NCBI RefSeq assembly: GCF_900177715.1
Contig: NZ_FXWG01000002.1
Span: 682,001-746,000 of the forward strand
DNA length: 64,000 bases
DNA from: Altererythrobacter xiamenensis
GTDB taxonomy: Bacteria; Pseudomonadota; Alphaproteobacteria; Sphingomonadales; Sphingomonadaceae
Direction: 5' to 3'
The position numbers and the translations under genes are program-made. Below the pieces are notes generated by a model. That model was not told where the DNA came from and ran no database searches. It saw nothing but the letters and a program-made list of their open reading frames with translations. Within the stretch, counting starts at the first letter, position 1, and each line of letters opens with the position of its first letter. Positions 42,785 to 51,668 of this stretch are shown piece after piece.

Positions 42785-44458
42785 ATGCTGACAGGCGAGA
42801 AAAAAAGAGATCGGAAAGGTCGCGCAGGACGCTGGCTGATTGATTATCCTCGCGCCATTCCGGTGGGGATTTTCATGGCGATCGCCGCCATAACTGCGCT
42901 CAGTGTATTTTCGATCGAGAACGGTGAAAACCGGCGGGAGAAAGGCCTCCTGCGCGAGGTTTCCCAGTCCGTCGCATCGTCACTCGACCGTCGCGGCAAC
43001 ACAAGCTCGTCATATCTGCAGGCAGGGGCAGCGCTTTTCACGACGGTAGATGATGTAGGGCCCGAACTCTTTCGCCGCTTCGTTGCCGAGTTGCGACTTG
43101 ATTCCGACTATCGCGGTGCAGACGGCATCGGTTGGGCCTATGCCATCGACAGGGACGAAGTGGGCGAATTTGAATCGCAGATCGCTCTGCAAACTGCGTC
43201 ACGATATCGGGTCGATGTGGGTGAGAGTTCCAGCCAGCCGCGCCTGGTTCCGGTAACCTATCTCTTGCCGGAGACAGAAAGAAACCGACGTGCGCTGGGT
43301 TACGACATGTATTCGGAACCTGTTCGCAGGGCGGCGATGGATGAGGCCGAGCGGGCCGTTCGTCCAACCGCGTCCGGGCAGGTAGTGCTCGTCCAGGAAG
43401 GCGCCGGATCATCGCCCGGCTTCATCATCTATATGCCTGTCTTCCGCAACTCTTCCCAGGGGCGCGAACTGAAAGGCTTCATATATAGCCCTTTCAATGC
43501 GCAGGTATTCCTTGAAAGCGCGCTTGAGCTTTCGACCGTCCGCGACATGGGCATTCGCCTGTACGATGGCGCCATGGCTGAAGAAAATCTGATTGCGTCC
43601 CATTCGCCAGGCACGGCCACGGGCGAGGTGCTTGTAAGCGAAGTGCAGATTGCTAACCGGCAGTTCCTTCTCGCTGTGGAATCAAGCAAGGCGGATGCGC
43701 TTTCGCCGTTGTCGATGGCAACATTGTTGTTCGGCCTGTCCGTCGCCGCATTGCTTATGCTGCTCGCGCGGCTGCAAGCGCGGCAGGCGCGTGAAGACCT
43801 CGATCGCCTCGCGATGTTCGAGGAACAGAACTCGATCCGCAATTCGCTCGTCCGTGAGCTGAACCACAGGGTCAAGAATACGCTCGCTAATGTTCTTTCG
43901 ATCATCTCCCTCACGCGTCGCCGTACCGATGAACTCAATGAGTTCGCCGATGGCCTCGAGGGGCGTGTTCGTGCGCTGTCGGCGACGCACGATCTGTTGA
44001 CCAAATCGGAGTGGGGCACGACCCTGATTGGCGATGTCATCGATGCGGAGGTCGCGCCTTATTCGACCGGCTCGGACAGCGCGGTGAGTCTGTCCGGTCC
44101 CGCCATCGAACTGGCGCCCAATGACGCTCTGTCACTGGGGATGGCTATCCACGAACTTGCGACCAATGCGGCCAAATACGGGGCGCTGAGCACTCCCGCC
44201 GGGAAAGTGACCATCGATTGGCGGATGCACACCGACAAGCTGGCAGTGGTCAATTGGCAGGAGAGCGGCGGGCCGCCCGTTTCCGAACTGCGCGAAACGG
44301 GTTTTGGGACCGAGCTGATCGAGAAGATCATCGCGCACGAATTGAAGCACCCGGTAGAACTCGACTTCCCGGTGGAGGGTGTACGCTGCACGCTTCACGT
44401 ACCTGTGAGGGCGCGGGGAGAATTCCAGATGCGGCAGAAAGCACGTCTGGACGGGTAG
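42785..44458 (+). CDS. CHASE-domain sensor histidine kinase, HWE/HisKA_2 type
   Basis: A 557-aa membrane kinase. TM1 (about 26-45), a periplasmic CHASE sensor domain (about 50-290, with DGIGWAYAIDRDE and SPGFIIYMPVFRN) and TM2 (about 298-318) are followed by the HisKA_2/HWE phosphoacceptor RELNHRVKNTLANVLSII and an ATPase domain with AIHELATNAAKYGALS and GFGTELIEKII. Kinases of this type phosphorylate PhyR in the general stress response (PhyK/PakF-like). Its position opposite nepR and its EcfG-type promoter support that role. The stimulus is unknown. Confidence 0.9.
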   Translation: MLTGEKKRDRKGRAGRWLIDYPRAIPVGIFMAIAAITALSVFSIENGENRREKGLLREVSQSVASSLDRRGNTSSSYLQAGAALFTTVDDVGPELFRRFVAELRLDSDYRGADGIGWAYAIDRDEVGEFESQIALQTASRYRVDVGESSSQPRLVPVTYLLPETERNRRALGYDMYSEPVRRAAMDEAERAVRPTASGQVVLVQEGAGSSPGFIIYMPVFRNSSQGRELKGFIYSPFNAQVFLESALELSTVRDMGIRLYDGAMAEENLIASHSPGTATGEVLVSEVQIANRQFLLAVESSKADALSPLSMATLLFGLSVAALLMLLARLQARQAREDLDRLAMFEEQNSIRNSLVRELNHRVKNTLANVLSIISLTRRRTDELNEFADGLEGRVRALSATHDLLTKSEWGTTLIGDVIDAEVAPYSTGSDSAVSLSGPAIELAPNDALSLGMAIHELATNAAKYGALSTPAGKVTIDWRMHTDKLAVVNWQESGGPPVSELRETGFGTELIEKIIAHELKHPVELDFPVEGVRCTLHVPVRARGEFQMRQKARLDG

Positions 44459-44482
44459 ACCTCGAAGGCCCCCCGTCCAGAC
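44445..44482 (+). terminator. hairpin at the kinase 3' end
   Basis: The perfect 11-bp stem GTCTGGACGGG / CCCGTCCAGAC spans the kinase stop codon, with a 16-base loop. Only a weak T-rich stretch follows (GGGTTTTGTTT), so termination is plausible but not certain. Confidence 0.5.
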
Positions 44483-44501
44483 TTAGTGCAAAGGGTTTTG
44501 T

Positions 44502-45296
44502 TTAGGTAAGCGGACGGCTGGAGCCGAAGAAGAGCGCCTGGCTGATCGCCGTGCGCACCGATTTCTCCTGGAAAGGCTTGGTCACCAGATAGGTCGGCTC
44601 CGGACGGTCACCCGTCAGGAGGCGTTCCGGATAGGCGGTGATGAAAATCACGGGAACACTGCTGATCTTGAGAATATCGTCAACGGCATCGAGCCCGGAT
44701 GAGCCATCGGCCAATTGGATATCGGCAAGGACCAGTCCCGGCTGTTTTTCCGCCACGACTTCCTGCGCCTGGGTCCGCGTCGCCGCAGTCCCGCAGATCT
44801 CGTGGCCGAGCGATTTGACCAGATCTTCAAGCTGCATCGAGATGAGCGGCTCGTCTTCGATGATAAGGACATCGGTGGCCGATTCGCTGTCGATCTCTTC
44901 GATCGCCTCCTGGATCAGGCCCTGCACCGCTTCGGGTGAGAGATCCATGATTTCCGCAGTCTGCGGCACACTGAAATCTTCGAGCGTCGTGAGCAGGAGC
45001 GCTTGCCGATTGAGCGGCGTGATCGCGCCGAGGCGCTGGCTCGCTGCTGCTTCGAGTTCGCTGTTGCCACGATCGATCTCGCCCGTTTCGAGATAAGCGC
45101 TCGACCAGACCTTGTTGAACGCACGATAGAGCGGGACCCGCCCGCCATTCAGGCTGTCGCGAAGGTCATCGTCGGCGAGCGCCGCTTCGAGCGTCGCGCG
45201 GACGAAGGTATCGCCAGTGGTTTGCGAACCTGTCAGCGCACGCGCATAGCGCCGCAGAAAAGGCAGGTCCGCTGCAATCTTATCACTCAATGCCAT
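44502..45296 (-). CDS. phyR: PhyR, sigma-like response regulator of the general stress response
   Basis: A 264-aa anti-anti-sigma factor. The N-terminal EcfG-mimicking sigma-like domain (about 1-130, with LPFLRRYARALTGSQTTGD and PLNRQALLLTTLEDFSVPQ) is followed by a C-terminal receiver (DVLIIEDEPLISMQ, the phospho-acceptor Asp in LVLADIQLADGSSG, and YLVTKPF). Phosphorylation opens the protein to bind NepR and release EcfG. An EcfG promoter precedes the gene. It is convergent with the histidine kinase. Confidence 0.96.
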   Translation of the reverse strand: MALSDKIAADLPFLRRYARALTGSQTTGDTFVRATLEAALADDDLRDSLNGGRVPLYRAFNKVWSSAYLETGEIDRGNSELEAAASQRLGAITPLNRQALLLTTLEDFSVPQTAEIMDLSPEAVQGLIQEAIEEIDSESATDVLIIEDEPLISMQLEDLVKSLGHEICGTAATRTQAQEVVAEKQPGLVLADIQLADGSSGLDAVDDILKISSVPVIFITAYPERLLTGDRPEPTYLVTKPFQEKSVRTAISQALFFGSSRPLT

Positions 45297-45328
45297 GGAG
45301 TTCCCTCACCAGAGTTGTCGCGCCATTA

Positions 45329-45353
45329 AACGGCCTGCTTTGCTTTCGGTTCC
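45329..45353 (-). promoter_or_regulatory. EcfG promoter for phyR
   Basis: On the minus strand GGAAC (45353-45349), exactly 16 bases, then CGTT (45332-45329). It is a perfect consensus match whose -10 ends 33 bp before the phyR start. Confidence 0.8.
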
Positions 45354-45499
45354 GCGCGCTCTGAACGTGAATGAACTGACCGCAAGGCGCTGTTCGAGCC
45401 TGCCGGACGAGGCAGGCTGTTCGTGTGGCAATGCAGCTAGTCACCGTTCCCCGTCATGGCAACCGGCAGGCGGCGCTTTGGCCTCGTTCGCAAAAAAAT

Positions 45500-45641
45500 T
45501 TCGAAAATAATTGATGCGGTGGGAACTACTGTTTTGGCGGGGCATTTAGTCCTTGTCACCGCCGAGACCCCCCTCCCGTCCAAGCGGCAGGTGATACGAT
45601 CCCGAAAGGCCTTCGCTCAAAAGAGCGGAGGCCTTTTTTTG
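45500..45641 (+). ncRNA. candidate small RNA ending at an orphan terminator
   Basis: The stretch 45354-45739 has no convincing gene, yet a strong terminator (45605-45641) stands there: stem AAGGCCTTCGCTC / GAGCGGAGGCCTT with loop AAAA and a T7 tract. An AT-rich region (45485-45510) followed by a GC-rich transcribed-like segment precedes it on the plus strand. A short non-coding RNA between phyR and the response regulator is the simplest explanation. The 5' end is a guess. Confidence 0.35.
45605..45641 (+). terminator. strong Rho-independent terminator without an obvious upstream gene
   Basis: A near-perfect inverted repeat around loop AAAA is followed by TTTTTTT on the plus strand. No plus-strand CDS ends before it. 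The reverse strand has a matching run of A but only a weak T-tract. Confidence 0.75.
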
Positions 45642-45739
45642 GATCTGAATGATGTGATCCATGGGAAACACTGCGCGCGCAGGCGAACGCAAGGGCTCGC
45701 ACCTGAAGTGCGCCCGAGCTCAATCAGCGGCAATGTTTG

Positions 45740-46165
45740 TCAGTCGCGTCGGAGCGCAGCGAGAAAGCCTGTCTTGCGCTTGCCGCGCAGCAGACCGATC
45801 AATTCTTCGGGTGCGTAAGGCTTCGCAAGGACCGTCCCTAGCTTCGCGACATTTTCGGGGATGTCCTGCGGCGTGCCGGTCTGGAAGATGATCTGGGGAG
45901 GCTTGCCGCCGACCACGTCCACCATCTCGGCAATGCCCCAGCCTTCATCGATGTCCGCCAGATGGACATCTATGATCATCGCGTCGGGCCGCTGTTCGCG
46001 CAGTTGTTCGAGCGTGCAGGCGGCGGTCGCGCAGATGCTCACTTCTTCAACGCCGGCGGCTCGCAGAATCTGCTCGATATCCATGCCGAGCACGGCATCG
46101 TCCTCCACCACCATCACGTGGCGGGGCATGTCGTTGGAAGATTTGCGAGCTTGTGTTTTGCGCAT
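45740..46165 (-). CDS. single-domain response regulator (SdrG/FAT GUY-like)
   Basis: A 141-aa stand-alone receiver. The acidic pocket is VMVVEDDAVLG, the phospho-acceptor Asp is in AMIIDVHLADIDEG, the conserved Thr region reads IIFQTGTPQDIPE, and the Lys is in VLAKPYAPEEL. The FxTG-type motif and lack of an output domain match the FAT GUY receivers (such as SdrG in Sphingomonas) that shuttle phosphate in the general stress response. The proximity to phyR agrees. The start is uncertain (46165 or 46129, MPRHVMVV). Confidence 0.83.
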   Translation of the reverse strand: MRKTQARKSSNDMPRHVMVVEDDAVLGMDIEQILRAAGVEEVSICATAACTLEQLREQRPDAMIIDVHLADIDEGWGIAEMVDVVGGKPPQIIFQTGTPQDIPENVAKLGTVLAKPYAPEELIGLLRGKRKTGFLAALRRD

Positions 46166-46213
46166 CGAGAGTCCCTGGCGGCCCGCTGAAATTGCGCACC
46201 TTGTATCGGGACC

Positions 46214-46239
46214 AACCGCGCTGGGAACCTGCTGGTTCC
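46214..46239 (-). promoter_or_regulatory. possible EcfG-type promoter for the response regulator
   Basis: On the minus strand GGAAC (46239-46235), 17 bases, then GGTT (46217-46214), about 48 bp upstream of the gene. It overlaps a perfect 8-bp inverted repeat TGGGAACC-TGCT-GGTTCCCA (46222-46241), so it may instead be part of a hairpin. Confidence 0.3.
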
Positions 46240-46267
46240 CATAGCCATGGCTTGAGCGTTCTTTTGC

Positions 46268-47425
46268 TCAGGCCAGTGGCTTTTCAAACACGATATATTC
46301 CCGGTTTACCGTACTTTGAATGGTATCGGCGATAGCGACCATCCCCTGGTTGTCGTCGAGAATCCAGCCGATCTCGCCGCGGACCGCACCGAAATCCGTG
46401 GCCGCGTTTTCCCTGATCTGGCTGATCATCATGAAGGCGAGCTGGCTGGCAAGACGCGAGCTGTGCAGTTGCTTCTTCACGCCCATCAGCGGAACGCGCA
46501 TGTCGGCATTGGTCGGCTTCCTGAGCCAGCGCAGAAGGTGAAACCAGCCGAAGGGAAACAGCTTGCCGTTGATGCGCTTCAAGATCCGATTGATGTCGGG
46601 GAAAGTCAGCATGAAGGCAACCGGCTCGCCATCGACTTCGGCAATCATGTTGAGCGGCTCGAAGATGATCGGTTTCAGCTTTTTCCCGGCGTAGGCCACC
46701 TCTTCGGGGGTGAAAGGAACAAACCCCCAGTTGCCCGACCATGCATCGTTGAGAATCGACAGTACGATCGCCGCGTCCCGATCCCAGTTGCTCTTGTCCA
46801 CCTGACGGACGGTAATGCGTTCGTTGCGATGGCCAGATTTGACGATGCGCTGGACGATCGGCGGAAATTCCTTCTGCACGTCGAGATGATAGGTCAGGAG
46901 CGACTTGGCCGGCGCATAACCCGCCGCTTCGATCCAGCCGCGATAATGCGCCGGATCGTGTCCCATCATGATCATCGGCGAATGGTCTTGCCCGCTGACG
47001 AGCAGGCCGGGCTCTTCCCACACCGACATCGATATGGGGCCGAGCACGCGCGTCATGCCCTCGGCGCGCAGCCATGCTTCGGCCGTATCGAGCAGCGCCT
47101 TTGCCACTGCCTCGTCTTCGGCGTCGAAATAGCCGAACATGCCGGTGCCGGGGCCGAAGCCCTGCTCCGACGGCATTTCAAGGGCCAATTCATCGATATG
47201 CGCCGAAATTCGGCCCACCGCTTTGCCATCTCGCCGCGCGACAAACAGCTGCGCGCGTGCGTGGCCGAAGAAGGGATTCTTGTCCGGATTGACCAGTTCG
47301 AGCTGTTCGGAACGCAATTGCGGCACGCTATGTGGCTCGCGAGCGGCGAAATCGCGTCCAAGATCGACGAATTCCGCTCGCTGCTTCTTGCCGGAAATCG
47401 GCTCGATCACTATTTTTCCGTCCAT
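46268..47425 (-). CDS. YghO-like GNAT-fold protein
   Basis: A 385-aa protein related to E. coli YghO and to proteins often labelled dATP pyrophosphohydrolase in alphaproteobacteria. It appears to be a tandem GNAT fold without clear catalytic assignment. Recognisable segments are ELVNPDKNPFFGHARAQLF, GPGTGMFGYFD, LGPISMSVWEEPGLLVSG and DINRILKRINGKLFPFGW. The start at 47425 (MDGKIVIEP) is preferred over 47458. The function is unknown. It is divergent from the desaturase. Confidence 0.75.
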   Translation of the reverse strand: MDGKIVIEPISGKKQRAEFVDLGRDFAAREPHSVPQLRSEQLELVNPDKNPFFGHARAQLFVARRDGKAVGRISAHIDELALEMPSEQGFGPGTGMFGYFDAEDEAVAKALLDTAEAWLRAEGMTRVLGPISMSVWEEPGLLVSGQDHSPMIMMGHDPAHYRGWIEAAGYAPAKSLLTYHLDVQKEFPPIVQRIVKSGHRNERITVRQVDKSNWDRDAAIVLSILNDAWSGNWGFVPFTPEEVAYAGKKLKPIIFEPLNMIAEVDGEPVAFMLTFPDINRILKRINGKLFPFGWFHLLRWLRKPTNADMRVPLMGVKKQLHSSRLASQLAFMMISQIRENAATDFGAVRGEIGWILDDNQGMVAIADTIQSTVNREYIVFEKPLA

Positions 47426-47598
47426 CACTGGCGCATCTCGTTCATTTGGCCACTTCAAGCGGCTGTTCAGGCTGGATTAGCCCTGTCTGCACTAATTGCG
47501 CCAAGTCAAGTCAGCCAGTCGATCACTCTGGTAGAGAGGACTTGTTTGTCCTCACCGCGCTTTATGCGGTAAGGCCCCACCAAGAAACCGATAGAACC

Positions 47599-48693
47599 AT
47601 GGAACAGACCCTAGACCCTTCCGCAAATCCGGCTGAAAGGCCCGCCAAGGCCACGCGCGCGCAGTTCCTTGCGAGCGACGACAAGGCGATGCTGCGCGCC
47701 GCGCGTGAACTGACCAAGGATCTGGGCACGGCACGCGCTGCGATCTACTGGCCCGACATGCTGTTTTTCAGCCTGACCGGCTATGCCGCGATTGCGGGCG
47801 CTGTGCTGGTCGAGAATGTGTGGGCAGCCATTGCGCTGGGGCTCTATGCCTCGCTCGCGCTCTATCGCGCCTTGATGTTCATCCATGAGCTGACGCATAT
47901 CCACCGCGATGCGCTTCCCGGGTTCCGCCTCGGCTGGAACCTGCTGGTCGGTATTCCATTGCTGACGCCGAGCTTCATGTATGAAGGCGTTCACACGCTC
48001 CACCACAAGCGTACGCAATATGGCACGGTGGAAGATCCCGAATATCTGCCGCTGGCGCTGATGAAGCCCTGGACGCTTCCCGCATTCGTGCTGATCGCCT
48101 TGCTCGCGCCGGTGGCGCTGCTGCTGCGGTTTGCGGTGCTGGTGCCATTGGGTGCGATCATCCCGCCGATCCGTCAGCAGGTCTGGCAGCGCGCTTCTGC
48201 GCTTTCGATCAATCCCTACTTCCGCCGCCGCCCGCCCGAAGGCGAGCTGAAGCCGCGCGTCCTCTGGCAGGAAGTGGGCGGCATGGTCTGGGCCTGGACG
48301 ATCCTCGCCAGCACGATGGTGATCGGCTGGAGGCCATTGCTCATCGCGCTCGCGATCGTCTCGCTCACCGCATTGCTCAACCAGCTCCGCACGCTGGTCG
48401 CGCATCTGTGGGAGAACGAGGGCGAACCGATGACGGTGACGGCGCAGTTCCTCGACAGCGTCAACGTGCCGCCGCCGGGCCGGATTGCAGAGATATGGGC
48501 GCCGGTCGGCTTGCGCTACCATGCGTTGCACCACCTGATGCCCTCCATGCCCTATCACGATCTGCCCGAGGCGCACCGCCGCCTGCGCAAAGAGCTGGGC
48601 GAGGCTTCGACCTATGACGGGGCGAACCACCCGGGAATGATGGTGCTGGTCGGGCGTATCGCGAAAAGCACGATGGGGCGCCGCAGCGCCTGA
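47599..48693 (+). CDS. fatty acid desaturase family protein
   Basis: A 364-aa integral membrane di-iron desaturase or hydroxylase. Three His boxes are visible: HELTHIHRD, TLHHKRTQYG and YHALHHLMPSMPYHD. TM pairs surround them (FFSLTGYAAIAGAVLV; LPAFVLIALLAPVALLL; MVWAWTILASTMVIGW). It could act on membrane fatty acids or on carotenoid/terpenoid substrates. The start at 47599 (MEQTLDPS) is preferred; the frame upstream to 47332 is antisense to the YghO-like gene. Confidence 0.85.
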   Translation: MEQTLDPSANPAERPAKATRAQFLASDDKAMLRAARELTKDLGTARAAIYWPDMLFFSLTGYAAIAGAVLVENVWAAIALGLYASLALYRALMFIHELTHIHRDALPGFRLGWNLLVGIPLLTPSFMYEGVHTLHHKRTQYGTVEDPEYLPLALMKPWTLPAFVLIALLAPVALLLRFAVLVPLGAIIPPIRQQVWQRASALSINPYFRRRPPEGELKPRVLWQEVGGMVWAWTILASTMVIGWRPLLIALAIVSLTALLNQLRTLVAHLWENEGEPMTVTAQFLDSVNVPPPGRIAEIWAPVGLRYHALHHLMPSMPYHDLPEAHRRLRKELGEASTYDGANHPGMMVLVGRIAKSTMGRRSA

Positions 48694-48702
48694 AGCGCCG
48701 AC

Positions 48703-49221
48703 TCAATCGAGAAAGCAGATCATCGCGCAGCGCCGGTCACGCGGCATGCCGAGCGCCACCGCATCCTCGAGCGATTGCGCGAGATGCGGTCTGCCTTCGA
48801 AATTCTCGACCTCGACGAAGCCGTGTCTCGCATAGAACGGGCCGTTCCACGGGATATCGCGATAGGTGTTGAGCGTGATCGCGCGTAGCCCCGAGTTCGC
48901 CGCATCGATCTTGAGCGCCCTCAGCAAGGTCGATCCGATATGCTTGCGCTGATGGGCGCGCGCTACGGAAAGCTCGTGCAGATGCAGCTCTCGCCCGATG
49001 CGGCCAGCCGCCGCGAATCCCACCACTTCGTCTCCCACGGCAGCAGCAAGGCACTGGCCCGCCGCAATCGTGCGGCGATAATCTTCGGCGCTGGTCGAGG
49101 GCGGGACGGGAATGCCCGCCAGAGACGGCTCTTCGCGCAGCAGCGCGGCCGCATCTTCCTCCACCCGATGAAACCCCTCGGCATCCTCGGGGCGGGCGAG
49201 GCGAATGGAGAAATCGCTCAT
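48703..49221 (-). CDS. GNAT-family N-acetyltransferase
   Basis: A 172-aa acetyltransferase. The acetyl-CoA motif is LSVARAHQRKHIGSTLLRAL, followed by SGLRAITLNTYRDIPWNGP and YARHGFVEVENF, typical of small-molecule GNATs. The start at 49221 overlaps the lptG stop by 4 bp, so it is co-transcribed with lptFG. The substrate is unknown. Confidence 0.82.
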   Translation of the reverse strand: MSDFSIRLARPEDAEGFHRVEEDAAALLREEPSLAGIPVPPSTSAEDYRRTIAAGQCLAAAVGDEVVGFAAAGRIGRELHLHELSVARAHQRKHIGSTLLRALKIDAANSGLRAITLNTYRDIPWNGPFYARHGFVEVENFEGRPHLAQSLEDAVALGMPRDRRCAMICFLD

Positions 49222-50315
49222 TCCTCGGTCCGAATGAGGACCGTCTCGCCCACCAGCAGGAACAGGAAGAATGGCGCCCAGGCGGCAAGAAAGGGCGGGT
49301 AGCCACCGAAACTGCCCATGGCGAGCGCGGCATTGTCGATCACGAAATAGGCAAAGCCCAGCGCCATCCCGATCAGCGCGCGCACGAACAGCATGCCGGA
49401 GCGCGCTAGGCCGAAGGCCGCAACAGCGCCCAACAGGGGCATAAGAAACGCAGAAAGGGGCCCGGAGAGCTTGTGCCACCACTTGGCCCGCATTTCGGAC
49501 GTCCGCCTGCCGACCGCTTCATAGGCCGCGATCGAATCCGACAATTCGAAGAAGGACAGCGCGTCGGGATCGATCGTATCGAGGTCGATCTGGCCCGGAG
49601 TGAGACCCCGGCCGACGACCAGCTCGCCCAGCTGCTCGGTTTGGGCAGCGGCAACGTCGAAGCGGGTCGCATTTTCCAGCCGCCATCCGGGGTTGGCGAA
49701 GGTCGCGCGCGGTGCACGAACCTGCTCGCTGATCAACCCGCCGTCGCTGCGATCGTACCAGGTGACATTGGTCATGGTGATGGCATCGCCCGAACCCGCG
49801 ATCGAGGCTGCGCTCAATATGCTCTCGCCATCGGTGAGATAGACATTCGCCTTCACATTGGATTGCTGCGGCACCTCGCCCCATTCGGCCGCCTCCCAGG
49901 CCTTCAGCGTCGCGGTGGCGCTGGTCACGACACGCTCGTTGAAGGCGAAGCTGAGAGCCGACACCAGCGCGGCGGTGAGAAGCAGCGGTGCGAGCACCTG
50001 ATGGGCGCTTAGCCCCGCGGCCTTCATCGCGATCACCTCGCTATTCTGGTTGAGGGTAACGAGGGTGATGATTGTCGCCAGCAGCACCGAATAGGGCAGG
50101 AAGCGCTGGATCAGCTGCGGTATCCTGAGGCCGGCATAGGTCAGGAGTTCGCCCTGGCCATTGCCTTCCACCGCGAGGATTTCACCGCTGCTCGACAACA
50201 GGTCGAGCATCATCAGCACGAGCACCAGCATGACCAGCACGGCCAGGATCCGCACCACGAACATCTTGGCGAGATAGATGGTGAGCGTGCGCGAAGGAAA
50301 GAAATCGAGCTGCAC
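49218..50315 (-). CDS. lptG: LPS export ABC transporter permease LptG
   Basis: A 365-aa YjgP/YjgQ-family permease of the LptB2FG complex that extracts LPS from the inner membrane. Three N-terminal TM helices (LTIYLAKMFVVRILAVLVM; LIQRFLPYSVLLATIITLV; VLAPLLLTAALVSALSF), a periplasmic beta-jellyroll (about 130-260) and three C-terminal TM helices are seen. The coupling-helix segment NSEVIAMKAAGLS is present. It follows lptF by 14 bp. Confidence 0.92.
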   Translation of the reverse strand: MQLDFFPSRTLTIYLAKMFVVRILAVLVMLVLVLMMLDLLSSSGEILAVEGNGQGELLTYAGLRIPQLIQRFLPYSVLLATIITLVTLNQNSEVIAMKAAGLSAHQVLAPLLLTAALVSALSFAFNERVVTSATATLKAWEAAEWGEVPQQSNVKANVYLTDGESILSAASIAGSGDAITMTNVTWYDRSDGGLISEQVRAPRATFANPGWRLENATRFDVAAAQTEQLGELVVGRGLTPGQIDLDTIDPDALSFFELSDSIAAYEAVGRRTSEMRAKWWHKLSGPLSAFLMPLLGAVAAFGLARSGMLFVRALIGMALGFAYFVIDNAALAMGSFGGYPPFLAAWAPFFLFLLVGETVLIRTEE

Positions 50316-50329
50316 TTGGGGTCTTTATC

Positions 50330-51562
50330 CTATTCGGCCGGAGCCGTTTCCATCGATGCGATCTGCTTTGGCCGGCGGCGCTTGAACAGCTTCTTGATCC
50401 GTTTCGAAAGCTTGGCGAACCAGGTCTCCAATGCACCGATCGCCTGTCCGCCCGGGACATAGGCCACGCGGTAATACATCCAGATGATAAGCGCTGCGAA
50501 GAGGACGAATGGTCCCCACAGGGCAAGGATCGGGTCCACCCGGCCGAGCGCCGCAATGTCCTCTCCATACTGGTTTATCTTGTGATAGGAGACGACCATG
50601 ATGATCGACACGAAGACGCCGAGCGCGCTCGTAGATCGTTTGGGCGGGATCGCGAGAGACACCGCAAGGAGCGGCATCAGCCACATCATCACCACCTCCA
50701 CGAGCCGGAAGTTGAAGCTCGCCTGGCTCGCATCGCGTTTCGCCTCGGGCTGGCCGTCGCTCCATCCGATGCTCAACAACTCGGGCAGAATATATTCACG
50801 CTCGGCATCGCCGCGCGCGCGGAACTCTTCCACCCGGGGCAGGTCGATCGGCAAATCATGGCGGCTGAAGCTGAGGACGCGCGGTGTCGCGCTGCCGGTA
50901 TCCTGTACGATGGTGCCTTCGGTCAGGCGCAGGATGATCGTGTTGGGATCGTCGCTCGTCGCCAGGAACGCGCCTTCCTTGGCGCTGATCGAAAGCACCT
51001 GCCCCTTTGAATTGGCGACGCGCGCGAAAATGCCCTTGAGCCGACGTCCTTCGTCCTCGCTCGCCTCGATCCGCAGGGCCATGCGGTCCTTGAGCGTGGT
51101 GAATTCGCCCACCTTGATCGAGGCACCCAGCGCGCCGGATCGCAGCTCGTACTCCATCTGCTCGTAATAATAGCGGCTGACCGGCTGGATATAGAACACC
51201 AGCGCGACATTCACCGCGACCAATACGGCGGTAATGATGTAGGGGACGCGCAGCAGGCGATTGTAGCTGAGGCCGACCGCGCGCATGACGTCGAGCTCGC
51301 TCGATGTGGCGAGCCGCCGGAAGGCCATGAGGATACCGAGCAGCAATCCCAGCGGGATGGCGAGACTGGCGTATTCGGGGATGAGCGCGCCGAGCATCTT
51401 GAAGACGACGCCGATCGGGCCGCCTTCGACCGCGACGAAGTCGAACAGGCGCAGCATCTTGTCGAGCAGCAGCAGCGATGCGGCGAGCGCGAAAACACCC
51501 AGCATGGGGAATATCACCAGCCGGAAGATATAGCGGTCGATACTGGGAAAGAGGTTTGCCAA
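50330..51562 (-). CDS. lptF: LPS export ABC transporter permease LptF
   Basis: A 410-aa partner permease of LptG with the same six-TM plus periplasmic jellyroll layout. The coupling-helix motif is SSELDVMRAVGLSYNRLL, and the N-terminus starts with SIDRYIFRLVIFPMLGVF. A basic C-terminal cytoplasmic tail (KRIKKLFKRRRPKQ) is unusual in length for LptF. The order lptF-lptG-GNAT is tightly packed. Confidence 0.92.
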   Translation of the reverse strand: MANLFPSIDRYIFRLVIFPMLGVFALAASLLLLDKMLRLFDFVAVEGGPIGVVFKMLGALIPEYASLAIPLGLLLGILMAFRRLATSSELDVMRAVGLSYNRLLRVPYIITAVLVAVNVALVFYIQPVSRYYYEQMEYELRSGALGASIKVGEFTTLKDRMALRIEASEDEGRRLKGIFARVANSKGQVLSISAKEGAFLATSDDPNTIILRLTEGTIVQDTGSATPRVLSFSRHDLPIDLPRVEEFRARGDAEREYILPELLSIGWSDGQPEAKRDASQASFNFRLVEVVMMWLMPLLAVSLAIPPKRSTSALGVFVSIIMVVSYHKINQYGEDIAALGRVDPILALWGPFVLFAALIIWMYYRVAYVPGGQAIGALETWFAKLSKRIKKLFKRRRPKQIASMETAPAE

Positions 51563-51668
51563 GGCGCCTAACGTCGGTCCGGTTGCGTTACACCTGAGGC
51601 CCTAGCGCGAAATTGCCTCGCGGTCATGCCCCAAGCTGAAATTCGACTCTGGCACTTTTGCTGGGGCG

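Noticed and set aside
46316..47572. 418-aa plus-strand ORF
   Set aside because: Antisense to the YghO-like gene.
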